Below are positions 27,541 through 37,914 of a stretch of DNA of 64,000 nucleotides, one piece after another. The DNA comes from Sinohyriopsis cumingii (Eukaryota; Mollusca; Bivalvia; Unionida; Unionidae). The notes under the pieces are model-generated. The model had not been told where the DNA came from, made no database searches, and was given only the letters and a program-made list of their open reading frames with translations. Within the stretch, counting starts at the first letter, position 1, and every line of letters begins with the position of its first letter. Both the position numbers and the translations under genes were made by a program. The stretch covers positions 74,900,244 through 74,964,243 of the forward strand of contig CM068827.1 of NCBI GenBank assembly GCA_028554795.2. The letters run 5' to 3'.

Positions 27541-27640
27541 AACACACTTGGGACAGGGTATTGAGCAAGGAGCGCATGGGGTAGTATGGGTCACACCTTA
27601 TCTCCCCAAAGGGGCTGTAAATAAATAAGAACATAACGAA
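27541..27640 (+). mobile_element. Probable 3' coding end of the same LINE remnant
   Basis: Reading with one frameshift gives WDRVLSKERMG then VVWVTPYLPKGAVNK and a stop near 27628. The string resembles LINE ORF2 C-termini, but this is from memory of the general pattern. If right, the element ran from about 26.04 to 27.7 kb with the whole reverse transcriptase deleted. Confidence 0.35.
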
Positions 27641-28758
27641 CAAAACAACACTGGAGAACATATAAAACATTACTAACAACTAATAGATGATAAATCACAC
27701 ACATAATATACCCTCATTCAATTTATTTTAAAAAGACTCAATAAACCAGCCAAGGTCAACTAAATGAGTCTATATAAAACATTAGTTTAGGGCGGTGCAC
27801 AAACCCTAAACAAACTTTCATAACCTTTTATCAAAATTCTACATGATTTTTACAATGCACAATATCACAACTAATGGAACAACATACAGACATAAAAACA
27901 TGTAATCTTTTGGCAATAGTTGGTCCACTTTATGTAGAATCTGAGAGGGTCCGCACCAAGAAAGGAGCTAATGCTGGTTTAATTTGTAATTTTACCTTTA
28001 CAAATACCATACTTTCGCTTATGTTTGATGCGGAAAAAGAACATTTCGGTCTAGTCCTGACTGATATTTGTAAATGAGTTCTATTAAAACGGCGTTCACA
28101 TTTGACTACTAACTTTACTTGGTGCAAAACGTTTCTATTAAAAATGCTTTGTTTTTGGCTATTTAACCCAAGCTTATTGTAACAATTTATAAATATGTTT
28201 TAAATGTAGCTGCCAAATCAGAACACTTTGCTTGTTAGTATTTTATACACTATATATGTTTTGTTACGCTACAAAGACCCGTATTAATGATTATACGAAA
28301 TTCGTCTTGAAACTATTTGTGCACCTTTTTTCTTTTCTTCCAAATTTGACTTAAAAAGCTTTTCAAATGGACGCCTAATTTTTATTACAAAGTGTTAGTG
28401 TATATGCATATTGTAAACCCATATTCCTTTCTAATACAGTTTTGCGTTTGGAATTCAATTAGTTTTCTATTGACTGGAACGGTAAGGCGCCATTGTGGTG
28501 AAAACAGTATCAAAGAAAATGATAAGATAAAATATATAGTTTGTATATGTGTGCACAATAGAATACAACTTTACTTTTATTTTAAATCATCTTTTCGTGA
28601 CACAAAATATACTCAGATCTAACAATTATATACATCCAAAATCTTACGAGTATAATTCACTGAATATTTTCTAAGAACGGCTTCTCAGTAGATGTTACTA
28701 CAATCGTAGCACTCACTAAATGGTTCCACTTGACCCATATATGCGCATGCTTGTGCGA
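27641..28758. other. No gene supported
   Basis: Plus-strand open stretches at 27874-28077 and 28392-28622 are unrecognised; the first is mirrored by an open minus-strand frame. Nothing else was seen. Confidence 0.4.
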
Positions 28759-28831
28759 ATACATACATACATACATACATACACACATGCATACATACAT
28801 ATGTTACATACATCCATACATACATACATAC
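28759..28831. repeat. (CATA)n microsatellite, interrupted
   Basis: ACAT tetranucleotides with interruptions (CACATGC, GTTACATACATCC). Confidence 0.93.
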
Positions 28832-29849
28832 TCGTTTTGCATAGAACCTGATCTTCTGATGTTATTTACAATCTGCGTCTGTGCATGTTGCAGATGGACT
28901 GACTTTTAAGTGATTATATGAAGTGCAAACAATGGTAAGAACCATTCATTCTCTATATGAGAGGTACTTCCTAACTTAATGTTGATGCATTGATAAACAC
29001 TAACGCTACTACAATAGCGGTAATTTGGATAGGTTGAGATAGTTTCGTATTTGATACAAAAGTGAAGCAAATGAATTAGCATTGATAGTAACTGCTGCTT
29101 GCAGTAAACAATTGTGTCTGTGGGTGACAGGACTCGACTTTTTAATAGGAACCCACTGGACGTTTGTCACTATTGTCTATATTTTGTTTTGACTAGATGA
29201 TGTAGATAATAATACAAAATTAATGGTTTAGATCTATATGTCTCTTTAAAATTGCTATTTAAAAGATAGGGTACAAATTAAAGTCTGAAGATATTATTGT
29301 GTTCATTGACCCATTGTATGTTACTGACCATTTCGTATGAAGCGTTTGGAGGCATCGTAACTAAAAACTATTCTCAGAGAGAATGGGACTACACGGTAAC
29401 ATAGTTAATACATAATAAATGTGTTTTCTACATATAAATAAATATCAATATCGGGTTTTATAGTCAGCACGAATCAATGTACTACTTTTATAAGTCAGTC
29501 TTTTTGAATACACATACACAATCTACACTAACGTTGCTGTGGAATAATTTTGCACTATCTTTTGTTTCAACATTTAGACCAGTTTTAGAAAAGACACCTC
29601 CTATTTCGAATGGTACATTCATATATATAGCGTTGCCGAGGTAGTAAGAATATATAAATAGAAGCATATTTTCGAAAGACACTTCCCATTTGCAATTTGG
29701 AGGGTTTGTGAAAATGAAGGTATTGAGTATCTTTGCGATACAGGTGTGTTAGGTAACCAATCCTAATTTCATAAAATGTTTCAACCTATGTGCACAATCA
29801 AATAAAATTTTAATACACTCAGTAATAAACAAACTAATTGACATATTAC
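28832..29849. other. No gene supported
   Basis: ATGAAGGTATTGAGTATCTT at 29714 runs for ten codons to CAG|GTGTGT at 29744, a weak donor. It could be a signal-peptide start but is too short to judge. Confidence 0.3.
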
Positions 29850-30256
29850 ATATTTTAAAACTGAAATTCATCGAGTTTAAGTATGTTTCTAAATATATGT
29901 ATTTGATTATTATGTTCGTTGCTTCTCAACATAATAGCAATATATGATTCCGGATATTTATAAGTGGACTATTATTGAGTGTTACAAGTTGTATAAATAG
30001 TTCTGACTCGAACAAAGCACTTATGTGGTTTTGTGTTTACTACGTATCCCCGTTTCATTCACTTGTTCTTTTAACTTGTTAATGTTTACTTTGAAAAAAT
30101 GAAATAGGCATTTTGCGTTTTATGAAAGACAGTGTAGAACCCTCATGTACTTAACCGGGGCTAGGTGTAGATGTATATTGTGCGGTTGCGTCATCGGTCT
30201 GTCTGTATTGCAGATATGAATTTACTCTTTAGCTTTAAATTTTTTCAATATGTTTT

Positions 30257-30298
30257 ATGGGTAATATGAGTGGATTTAATCTGCTGTCACAGGTAAGT
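30257..30298 (+). promoter_or_regulatory. Consensus splice donor after short open stretch
   Basis: ATG at 30257 opens MGNMSGFNLLSQ, ending at CAG|GTAAGTGA with GT at 30293. The donor is near-perfect, but the exon is only 12 codons and is followed at once by a CT array. A chance match is likely. Confidence 0.12.

Positions 30299-30300
<2 letters not shown>

Positions 30301-30338
<38 letters not shown>
30301..30338. repeat. (CT)n microsatellite
   Basis: TC dinucleotides over 38 bases, directly after a donor-like GTAAGTGA. Confidence 0.95.
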
Positions 30339-30340
<2 letters not shown>

Positions 30341-31100
30341 GGTTCATGTCATTTTGCACACCAGCTTTCTCTGAGGGCTTATTGTCTAACATTCTGTCCA
30401 AAATATTGCTGTCAACCACAAATAACTGATTTCTCGGCCTAGATTATGTGCAATGTGCATAAACTGTTGGTAGCTCCTTTCGGTACTCTCACATTATCCC
30501 ACTGAGTACATGAGTCAATTTTCACCAAATATGACTTCATTTCTAAAAACAAACAAAACGTTTGTTGACATTGTTGAATAGTTTAAAATGTAAAGCAATA
30601 AATCATTCCGGATATTTTATAAGTGGACTATTTTTGAATATTTTTGGTTGTAAAGTAGTTCCAGACTGAGTGTGTGATAGGAATTTTTAAGTATGCGAAA
30701 TGAAATCTCTGCCTCAACATCTGTATCTAGCGCCAGATCAGACATGTAAGATTAAAGGGGTATGTAATAAATATTCTAAAACTGAAGTCCATCCAGATTA
30801 ATTTTGTGTCTTCATTTTTTGTTGCTGTAATATACCCCTTGCCTCTATTCTATTTGGTTGTGCTATTATCTTCGTTGTTTCTCATATTCGAATATTTCCT
30901 ATTTTGGAATGGATAAAAGAATCAGTTAATACGAATTTGTATGTACTTCTTTACTTTTTATATAACACATGACTTATTAATGAATAAACGAATTCACGAA
31001 AAAAAATTCGAGTAACTAAACTCTCTAATTTAAAAAGTATACAAACTTGTTGATTTCATTAATTTAATGAATGTCTGAAATGAAGGTCGTCTCCAGATTA

Positions 31101-32063
31101 GGAATAAAAGCACTTAATTCACTTTTTTCCATTTTCCATATTTGTGCAAGAACGAAAAAAAATGCAACTGATGGAAAAACGCTTTGGCAGTTGCATAAGT
31201 GAAACTTGAAACAACCCGGTGTCAAATATTTGATTTGTTATTTGCTAAGAAAATAAGGTAATTGATAAAAGTTGTGAATATTCTAAAGCACAAAAGAAAA
31301 TATTGAGAAGTAAGCATATTATAAATCATATTGCTTGGATATTATTAAACAAAATCATTTGTTCTTATAACATTACATAGCATAGCCATATTTCACATCA
31401 GTCCGAAAGAGGAACGACTGTCCTGTCAGTCTTTGGTATAACAATTGTGTCCTGTCAGTCTTTGATATAACAATTGGTTTCTTTTTTGTGTCAAATATGT
31501 TACTGTTATCCATGAGCGTCTGTTGTTTGCGGTCAATATCATTCATTTGATTCCATTCGCACTGCAGAAAAGATCTTTCTGGAATATAAAGCATTCGTAT
31601 TAAAACCTCTTATTGATGGTGACAGGTTATAATGCAGACTAACAGAACAGCTATGGGGCCGTAATCTGCAGGAGAAACTGAATCCAGTTGAGCGCATACA
31701 GAGCTCACTCAATCGCTGAAAGCAAGCCGCTGCGTGTAAATCTTGTGTGACAGTATCAGAAAGTTTGTGGCAGTTGGTGCAAATAACAGGATTATTCTCA
31801 ACACACTTGTGCACGTATCTAACCTTTCTTTGGTGAAGTTCACATGATACGGATCCAACCATCCTCGAGTGAAGTTCACGCGATAGAAGTGATATATGAA
31901 CTATGCTAATAATGAAGACAATGGCAAGAATGACTTGATCTGCTATGTTCTAACTCTTATATTAAAGAAACGTTTTCATGAAGCCAGAAACACAACGGAG
32001 GGGTACAGTTTGGAATTATGCTCACATGTGGATATGTTCAGAAATACAATAGCAACACATTAC
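31101..32063. other. No gene supported; unassigned minus-strand frame
   Basis: The minus-strand open stretch at 31539-31862 (107 codons) contains CELHQRKVRYVHKCVENNPV and CTNCHKL, so it has several Cys, but I know no matching domain. Its start near 31862 has no promoter context. A nearly perfect short duplication (TGTCCTGTCAGTCTTTG, 31421 and 31448 regions) lies beside it. Confidence 0.25.
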
Positions 32064-32130
32064 ATGAAAGCAACGATGATGTCATCTGGAATTATAGAGT
32101 GCATTCTCTTTCTTTGCCTTCCAGGTAAGT
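32064..32130 (+). CDS. Candidate first coding exon: signal-peptide-like start and consensus donor
   Basis: ATG at 32064 (or 32076/32079) reads through MSSGIIECILFLCLP and reaches TTCCAG|GTAAGTAT with GT at 32125, leaving phase 1. A short hydrophobic segment in a first exon that ends in phase 1 is a common design for secreted animal proteins. No matching second exon was found: the best downstream candidate, at 39504, turned out to be antisense to a LINE. The frame is also open upstream to 31896. The function is unknown; a chance donor after a chance hydrophobic stretch cannot be excluded. Confidence 0.18.
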
Positions 32131-32206
32131 ATCCATATATTTCCATTAAAAAGTATTTGAGATTCGGATCGTGAGATCCCAAGTTGTTTTCTTGTAAGAA
32201 GGAATA

Positions 32207-32360
32207 GATTAATATTGTGTCGTGGCATTCGAAATCCATTACCGACAAAGATACTAGGTTCAAATCCCTAAGCTAATATTTACCTCACTTTGGTTTAATA
32301 CTTACGCCAAATCATTAATTCAGCACCTAGAGGTGGCTTACATTAAGCAAATAAGCCAAA
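32207..32360 (+). mobile_element. Possible decayed tRNA-derived SINE
   Basis: TAGGTTCAAATCCCTAAGC near 32267 is a good RNA polymerase III B box (GGTTCAAATCC). Upstream, GTCGTGGCATTCGAAATCCA could be the worn D and anticodon arms of a tRNA, but no clear A box is left. The downstream body (CAGCACCTAGAGGTGGC) contains a small hairpin. It is not a functional tRNA. Confidence 0.35.
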
Positions 32361-32375
32361 TAATAGCATGAACTG

Positions 32376-32633
32376 GCATAAGATTGGTCATTATATTAAA
32401 TTTTACAGGGAAGGGAGGATTTTAACAAAAAATATATTCGCCTTTCTGCCATTATACATTGCTATAAGAATGGTCATTACATTAAAAGATTTACTGGGTA
32501 CGGTGCATTTTAAAGAAAAATATGTTCAATATTTCGCTATATGAATTGTTATAAGAATGGTTATTACATAAATTACATTTATTTAACACGGAAGTTGGAT
32601 TTAAAGAAATACATATTCGACTTAATCCGATTA
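32376..32633. repeat. Tandem repeat, three units of about 86 bp
   Basis: Units start at about 32376 (CATAAGATTGGTCATTATAT), 32461 (CTATAAGAATGGTCATTACA) and 32548 (TTATAAGAATGGTTATTACA). Each contains a TTTTAA or TTTAAAGAA motif and a TATTCG/TCAATATTTCG motif at similar spacing. Divergence is 20-25%. Confidence 0.75.
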
Positions 32634-33677
32634 AAAACTTTTATACAGTCTCTCCAAGAACCAACATGGTTTCAAACTTTTAATTTCAGGACACACTTAG
32701 AGAAATTGACTTTTAAAAGGACACAACATACAATAGGACTTTGTATCACAGTAATCAAAATTTACTCTTCTTAGGTAATGTTTCAAAACAAGTTTTAACT
32801 ACGAACATCTTCAACAAAAAAAGCGTTTATACAAATTTTTGGTGCAAAAGTCATTCTTTTTTAAAACTATTGTCAAATTATATCATGACCGTTTGCATCT
32901 ACTTAGTGTCTACGAACACCATAAACAATGCTATAATTTATTTCGTTTGTATTTCTACTGGTGTTTTATAACAGATCACTGACCACATGTTTTAAAGTAG
33001 AAACTGATGTGAAATGTTTAACTAAAGTGGAATATCTTTCCTTCTCGACGTCAGAGGTATATGTTTTTATTTAGGTCCGTTTATAAATAGGTTACTTTTG
33101 AAACGTGTTTCGAAGAAACTCTTAATACAGCAATTTTTTGTTCAGTGAGATATCGAGCGGTTGGTGTGCTTAATTTATAACTGTTCGGATGACGGAGACC
33201 AAACAGGAATAAAACTTAAGAAATAAGTTATTTCGCCATTTAATATGTTTGTTGTTTTCACTGGATTTCTACCTACATTTGTTCACTGCCTTATTTTAAT
33301 CGGTATCCATTGTTGTGTAAATATTTACCCTAAGTTTGATTGTGAGCAATATGTATTTACACACCGAATTCTCGAAGTACGACATACTCTCATGTCATGC
33401 GGTTTACCTACACTTGGCTATTAATTGACCTCCGACTTCAAGGCACGTTTGTGACAACGCATTTATAGACCTTTTGCGTTTATTCAAAAATCATACGTCC
33501 ATGTTAGCCCACATGTCTGGCAAATTTCCCCAGAGAGCAATAATTTTAATTCAAAGAGCGGTCTTGAATTGGCTAATTTGGCAGTTGCGACGCTCCCTTC
33601 ATTTCAACTGGTTGGGGCGGAAAAGAGACCGAAATGAATAATTTGAAGTCGTAGTCAGTTACTTCTAGAAGATTTCC

Positions 33678-33679
<2 letters not shown>
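32634..33679. other. No gene recognised
   Basis: Open plus-strand stretches at 32541-32774 and 32741-32971 are AT-rich and unrecognised. Nothing else was seen. Confidence 0.4.

Positions 33680-33754
<75 letters not shown>
33680..33754. repeat. (AT)n microsatellite
   Basis: Pure TA/AT over 75 bases. The minus-strand Tyr-Ile frame through it is an artefact. Confidence 0.96.
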
Positions 33755-33756
<2 letters not shown>

Positions 33757-34546
33757 CTCAAATGTCGTTTGAGACATTTGTATTATCTAACCACATCTTT
33801 TCATTTGGGCATAAACCTGCAAAATATCTTTTTATTATTTCCATTCTAAGCTATTAAATGTGTTTTATTTATCGTTATTTGTTCCCGTTGTAACGAATAC
33901 TTGCCTTGCGATATAGTAATAAAAATTAGAATATGTATAGGAAATGATAATATGGAGTTTCACGTTGATATTTGGAGCGATAATCAAACGGGAGAGGAAG
34001 AGAACTCGATAACGCCTGAGCGATAGATGCGAATATAAGGTGTCAGTCAACAAGAGATAACACGTGAATGAAACATTCAAAAAGGGAGAATGCATATTGT
34101 CTCGGTATATTGCGCCATAGAATAAATCAATACTACACTACCGACGCTGGAATGATATATCCATTTGTCTGCAATTAAACTATGATTCAATAGAATGCGT
34201 TACATCTGCAATGTACAAGACATGATGGGGAGTAAAGAAATTAATATTTCTTTGGAGTCAGTTTATGGAATCCGCAAATACCTTTCCGAACATGATGCCA
34301 CATGTCTGCAGCATGATGCATCGGTGCCAGGTATCACTATAAACTACCACACGGCAGACATCGTAGCGATATGACTGAAAACTTGTTAAAGCTACGTTAA
34401 AAATCCAAATCACACACACACACACACACCCCTTTCTGAATGTCTTTAGTAGCCTATTTGAGGATGGGTTGTTAATATGCAAGAGAAATAACGCTCCGTA
34501 ACCTTATATATCGCTTCCCAAGAAAACTTGCTTCTATACTGGAAAG
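33755..34546. other. No gene recognised; (AC)10 at 34410-34429
   Basis: Apart from the AC array nothing was identified. Confidence 0.45.
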
Positions 34547-34799
34547 ATGAAGGAATTTGTTAAAGACACCAGCCTAAAGGCAAGCCTTTCTTTATTGGAA
34601 TATGTGTTGACGTACCTGTGCATAATTACATTAGACCAAAATTATTTTAAAATCTCTCATGCTTTTCGCAGATCTTCCATTGAAAATGACTTGCAATTCT
34701 TCTTGGAATGTCCATGGTATCACATTCAAAGATTTAAACTTGTTCAATTCCTTGCATGGCTAGACATCTAAACATTGAAGATTATGTTGTGCTGATGTA

Positions 34800-34800
<1 letters not shown>
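34547..34800 (+). mobile_element. LINE ORF2 C-terminal tail fragment
   Basis: The plus-strand frame from 34547 ends SSIENDLQFFLECPWYHIQR, then FKLVQFLAWLDI and a stop, continuing after it with LKIMLCADVRL. Many Jockey-superfamily LINEs end ORF2 with a motif of two Cys, a Glu, HFF.ECP and Y...R. Here the ECP and R parts remain while the Cys pair before IEND has become Arg/Ser. The fragment is 5'-truncated, as is usual for LINE insertions, and its 3' end runs into an AT/ATTT array at 34804, which may have grown from the element's own tail. Confidence 0.65.
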
Positions 34801-34803
<3 letters not shown>

Positions 34804-34890
<87 letters not shown>

Positions 34891-34910
34891 TTATTTATTT
34901 ATTTATTTAT
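34804..34910. repeat. (AT)n then (TTTA)n compound microsatellite
   Basis: AT over 34804-34886, then about six TTTA units to 34910. It directly follows a LINE 3' end. Confidence 0.96.
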
Positions 34911-35432
34911 AAGAACTACCAATAGCTTCTTCTTTTATTATTATACTCATAAGCAGCTAACCTCTCTCTCTCTCTCTCTCTCGTGTAATTATTCCCCAAA
35001 GTAGCTGCGATGAGTACTATTGTAGAGGCAAAGAATTGCAATGCTACTGAAACTTGTTTCCAATCGCATTGTGTTTGATCGTATGTCCTTTAGCCAGCAC
35101 AATATGTTGAAATTAACATTAGACTAATATTTGAAGATCTACTTGTTGCAGCATGCTACTTTTTGTAAGCTCTGTCTTGCATACCACTTTCTTACAGTTG
35201 AACTCACGTTGTAACTTGCAACAAACACAAAAGATTAAAATTGAACTTTTTTAAATATTCAGTCATGGTTCTGTGACTTAATTGTTCGAACAAGTTACAT
35301 ATCATCTGGAGTAATTTCAAAGTATTTCATTCTTCTGATGTGTTGGAGTGTGCGTGCGCGTGTGTGTGTGTACTGTTTTGATTTTTATTTTAACGTACCT
35401 TTAAAAAAAATTATGTTATATCGCTACGGTGT
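34911..35432. other. No gene recognised; (CT)10 and (GT)n tracts
   Basis: CT at 34962-34982 and a GC/GT tract at about 35351-35370. Nothing else was seen. Confidence 0.45.
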
Positions 35433-35679
35433 CAGGAGTGTGGCAGTTTATAGTGATGTCTAGCACTGGGGTATCATGACGCAGACATGTAGCATCATGT
35501 CCCACCCAGTCACGTTATCCTGGCACAAGGCCGACCACTCCTAACACTGACCTGTTAATGCCAAACGTGGCAGCTGCCCTTACCAATTTTTTAAGCTTTT
35601 GGTATGACTCGGTCGGGTTTCGAACCCGCGACCTCCCGCATCTGAGATCGACGCTCTAACCACTTAGGCTACAGGAGTG
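35433..35679 (-). mobile_element. tRNA-derived SINE, second type, minus strand
   Basis: Read on the minus strand, a tRNA-like head carries an A box at 35653-35669 (AGCCTAAGTGGTTAGAGCG) and a B box at 35616-35626 (GGTTCGAAACC), with CTCAGAT in the place of the anticodon loop. The acceptor arms do not pair and there is no long variable arm despite the Leu-like CAG, so it is not a working tRNA. The body continues to about 35441 (TGACTCGGTCGGG and ACCAATTTTTTAAGC on the plus strand). CAGGAGTG at 35433-35440 and 35672-35679 may be the target-site duplication. Similar elements are known to me from bivalve genomes. Confidence 0.75.
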
Positions 35680-37645
35680 ATCGACGTGTCAGAGTTGCAA
35701 AAGGTTTAGAAACAAGATCGCAAGAATATGTAAGTTCCCCTCCGCTTTAATTAACGATCACATGGTGAGTAGAAAATGAAAAATAAATAGAAAAAAGTAT
35801 TATTAAAGATAGGGAAACCCTAATGTATACGATAGGTAGCATGAAATATACTAATTTTTGTCGCATAATATTAATATTTGAGGGTGGGTCACTAACTTTT
35901 GACCTTGATCGATTCATTATCTTGCACCTTAGTATTTATATTGTGTTATGTCACGAAAATTAGAAAATCATTACCCTGAAAGACTTGAATGTATGGTTTT
36001 TCAAAACTTCTAAGTCATTTAACTCAATAATGTAAGTTTGCGAAAATCGAAAGATCAAGAGGTTAAATGAGATTTTGGTAAGACAAAGTTGTATACCAAC
36101 ACCCACCGACAGACACACATACACACACAGAGACACGGTGCCATAAAAGATCATAGACAAAGACTTCAGCAAAATAAATGATAAATATATAGATCAAGTA
36201 CTTGTCAAAGTCTTATAGTCCATAGCAGTCTGAAGCCAAATGATTGCTAGAAACGATTGATAGCTGCAACACTATAATTAACACTTTAACATTTCCCAGA
36301 ACACCTCTATTTTGTATGACTGATATTTGAATTTATTCAATGAAATTCCTTCCTCTATCATGATGTTATTATCAGCTATTAGACAGGCCAATCATTTTGT
36401 AACTATAGATAACGTCCATATAAGTGTCATATCCCAAATTAAAATTAGCAAAGTAAGCAAGCCCTTTGCATTCAATTCTATCACAGAAATGTTTAGAAAC
36501 ATTATCAAACATTCCAAGAAAGCACACCTTATGTCCCAAAGATGGCAAAGATTGTTTCCCAAATTCATTTTATCTTGCACCTAAAGCACATGCCAATTTT
36601 GTCTTAATGTGTGTGGTTCAGTTTAAATATTCTCTCTTAGGTGACATTAGACTACCTGTGCTAATGTGCCGTTAGAGCCCCTTAAACAAATTATATTTTT
36701 CTCTTTTTGTTCTCGAATATTTGCTAACCTAAATAAAAATAAAATGTTTACCGAGTTCAGCATCATTTTCTTTTGGGTAGCTTGACGACATCAACTGGTG
36801 TGATTCGACCGTTATATTAAAGGTCACTAGCTTTTACATATCCCGTCATTGCATCCATATACTATACTTTTCAGAAAATACAATATAACCTACGACGAAC
36901 TTTGAACACCTGTGTATCCAAATTATTGCCTATTATCGCTAATACAGGTTAATTGCATCTAATCATTTAACTTAACACTAAATTTAATTAGGAATTAAAA
37001 ATCGAAGCAAATATACAATAAATCTAATTAGTGTAGTGTTATTTTGAAACACCATCAAGAACTTCTTTGGTTAGTTTATATTATGAAATAAAACGCGATA
37101 CACAAAGTGGAGCGATCCTTCTTAATTCACATGCCAACATATTATTTTCCATCTGAACAGATTTTATTGTCATACATGTTGACAAGTCTTGTCGGGCTTC
37201 AAAGTTCTCGCAACTTAGAATAAGTGCCTCCCTTTCAGTGGACTGTAAAATTTACACCAATACGGCACAAAATGAACACGGTTTCATGTTTTATATGTAA
37301 ACGATATACAAGAAGGAGACAAACGGGCAAACAGACATATATAATAATTAATTATATGAATAAAATACTAAAATAGTCAATTAAGGATTATGTCAGGTAT
37401 TTGAAAAGAATATATACAGTCAAAAGAATATACAAAGCAATCAAATAGCTTATGAACGAAGAACGTTATGATACCGCTGTTTAAGAATAGGGCAGAAATT
37501 AGGTGAGTGGAGAAATCAGTTTTGAAGACTCCTTAATTAAAAGTAGAGTTTTGTGTATTTTGACCTTTTTGTAAGAAGTCAAATAAGTAAATATTAATAC
37601 TCGCAGTAACATGAGATGATCCGTATAACAAACTTTTAGTATTCG

Positions 37646-37648
<3 letters not shown>
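35680..37648. other. No gene recognised
   Basis: Overlapping open frames on both strands at 36327-36675 are unrecognised. Short AC tracts lie near 36114-36130. Nothing else was seen. Confidence 0.45.

Positions 37649-37721
<73 letters not shown>
37649..37721. repeat. (AT)n microsatellite
   Basis: Pure TA over 73 bases, about 190 bases beyond the 3' end of the minus-strand LINE. Confidence 0.96.
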
Positions 37722-37724
<3 letters not shown>

Positions 37725-37914
37725 ATTTAGAATTTAAACCAATTTGTAAGTTGTTATATAAGTATTGGTAACGAAAAATGTAATGATATCCTTATTGATA
37801 TCTTTACCACAAGTACACAATGGAGTAACTCTCAAAATGCTAGAGTATGCATCTTATTGTAAATAGCAACGTCTGTTTTTAAATCTATCATGCAGAATAT
37901 ATAATTTCCTTTTA

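Larger units (their letters stand above)
29850..31100. repeat. Region of degenerate internal duplications
   Basis: Direct copies: GATTCCGGATATTTATAAGT (29946) and CATTCCGGATATTTTATAAG (30604), each followed by GTGGACTATT and a colinear 40-bp tail; AAAACTGAARTYCATC near 29857 and 30776, with a third version near 31074; ATTATNTTCGTTGNTTCTCA near 29915 and 30873. Spacing differs between copies, so this is a scrambled duplicated segment rather than a simple array. Confidence 0.6.

Noticed and set aside
33573-33761. Open frame rich in Tyr-Ile
   Set aside because: It is a translation of the (AT)n array.
35600-35680. Possible minus-strand tRNA-Leu gene
   Set aside because: A and B boxes are present, but the acceptor stem does not pair, there is no long variable arm, and the sequence continues into a SINE body.
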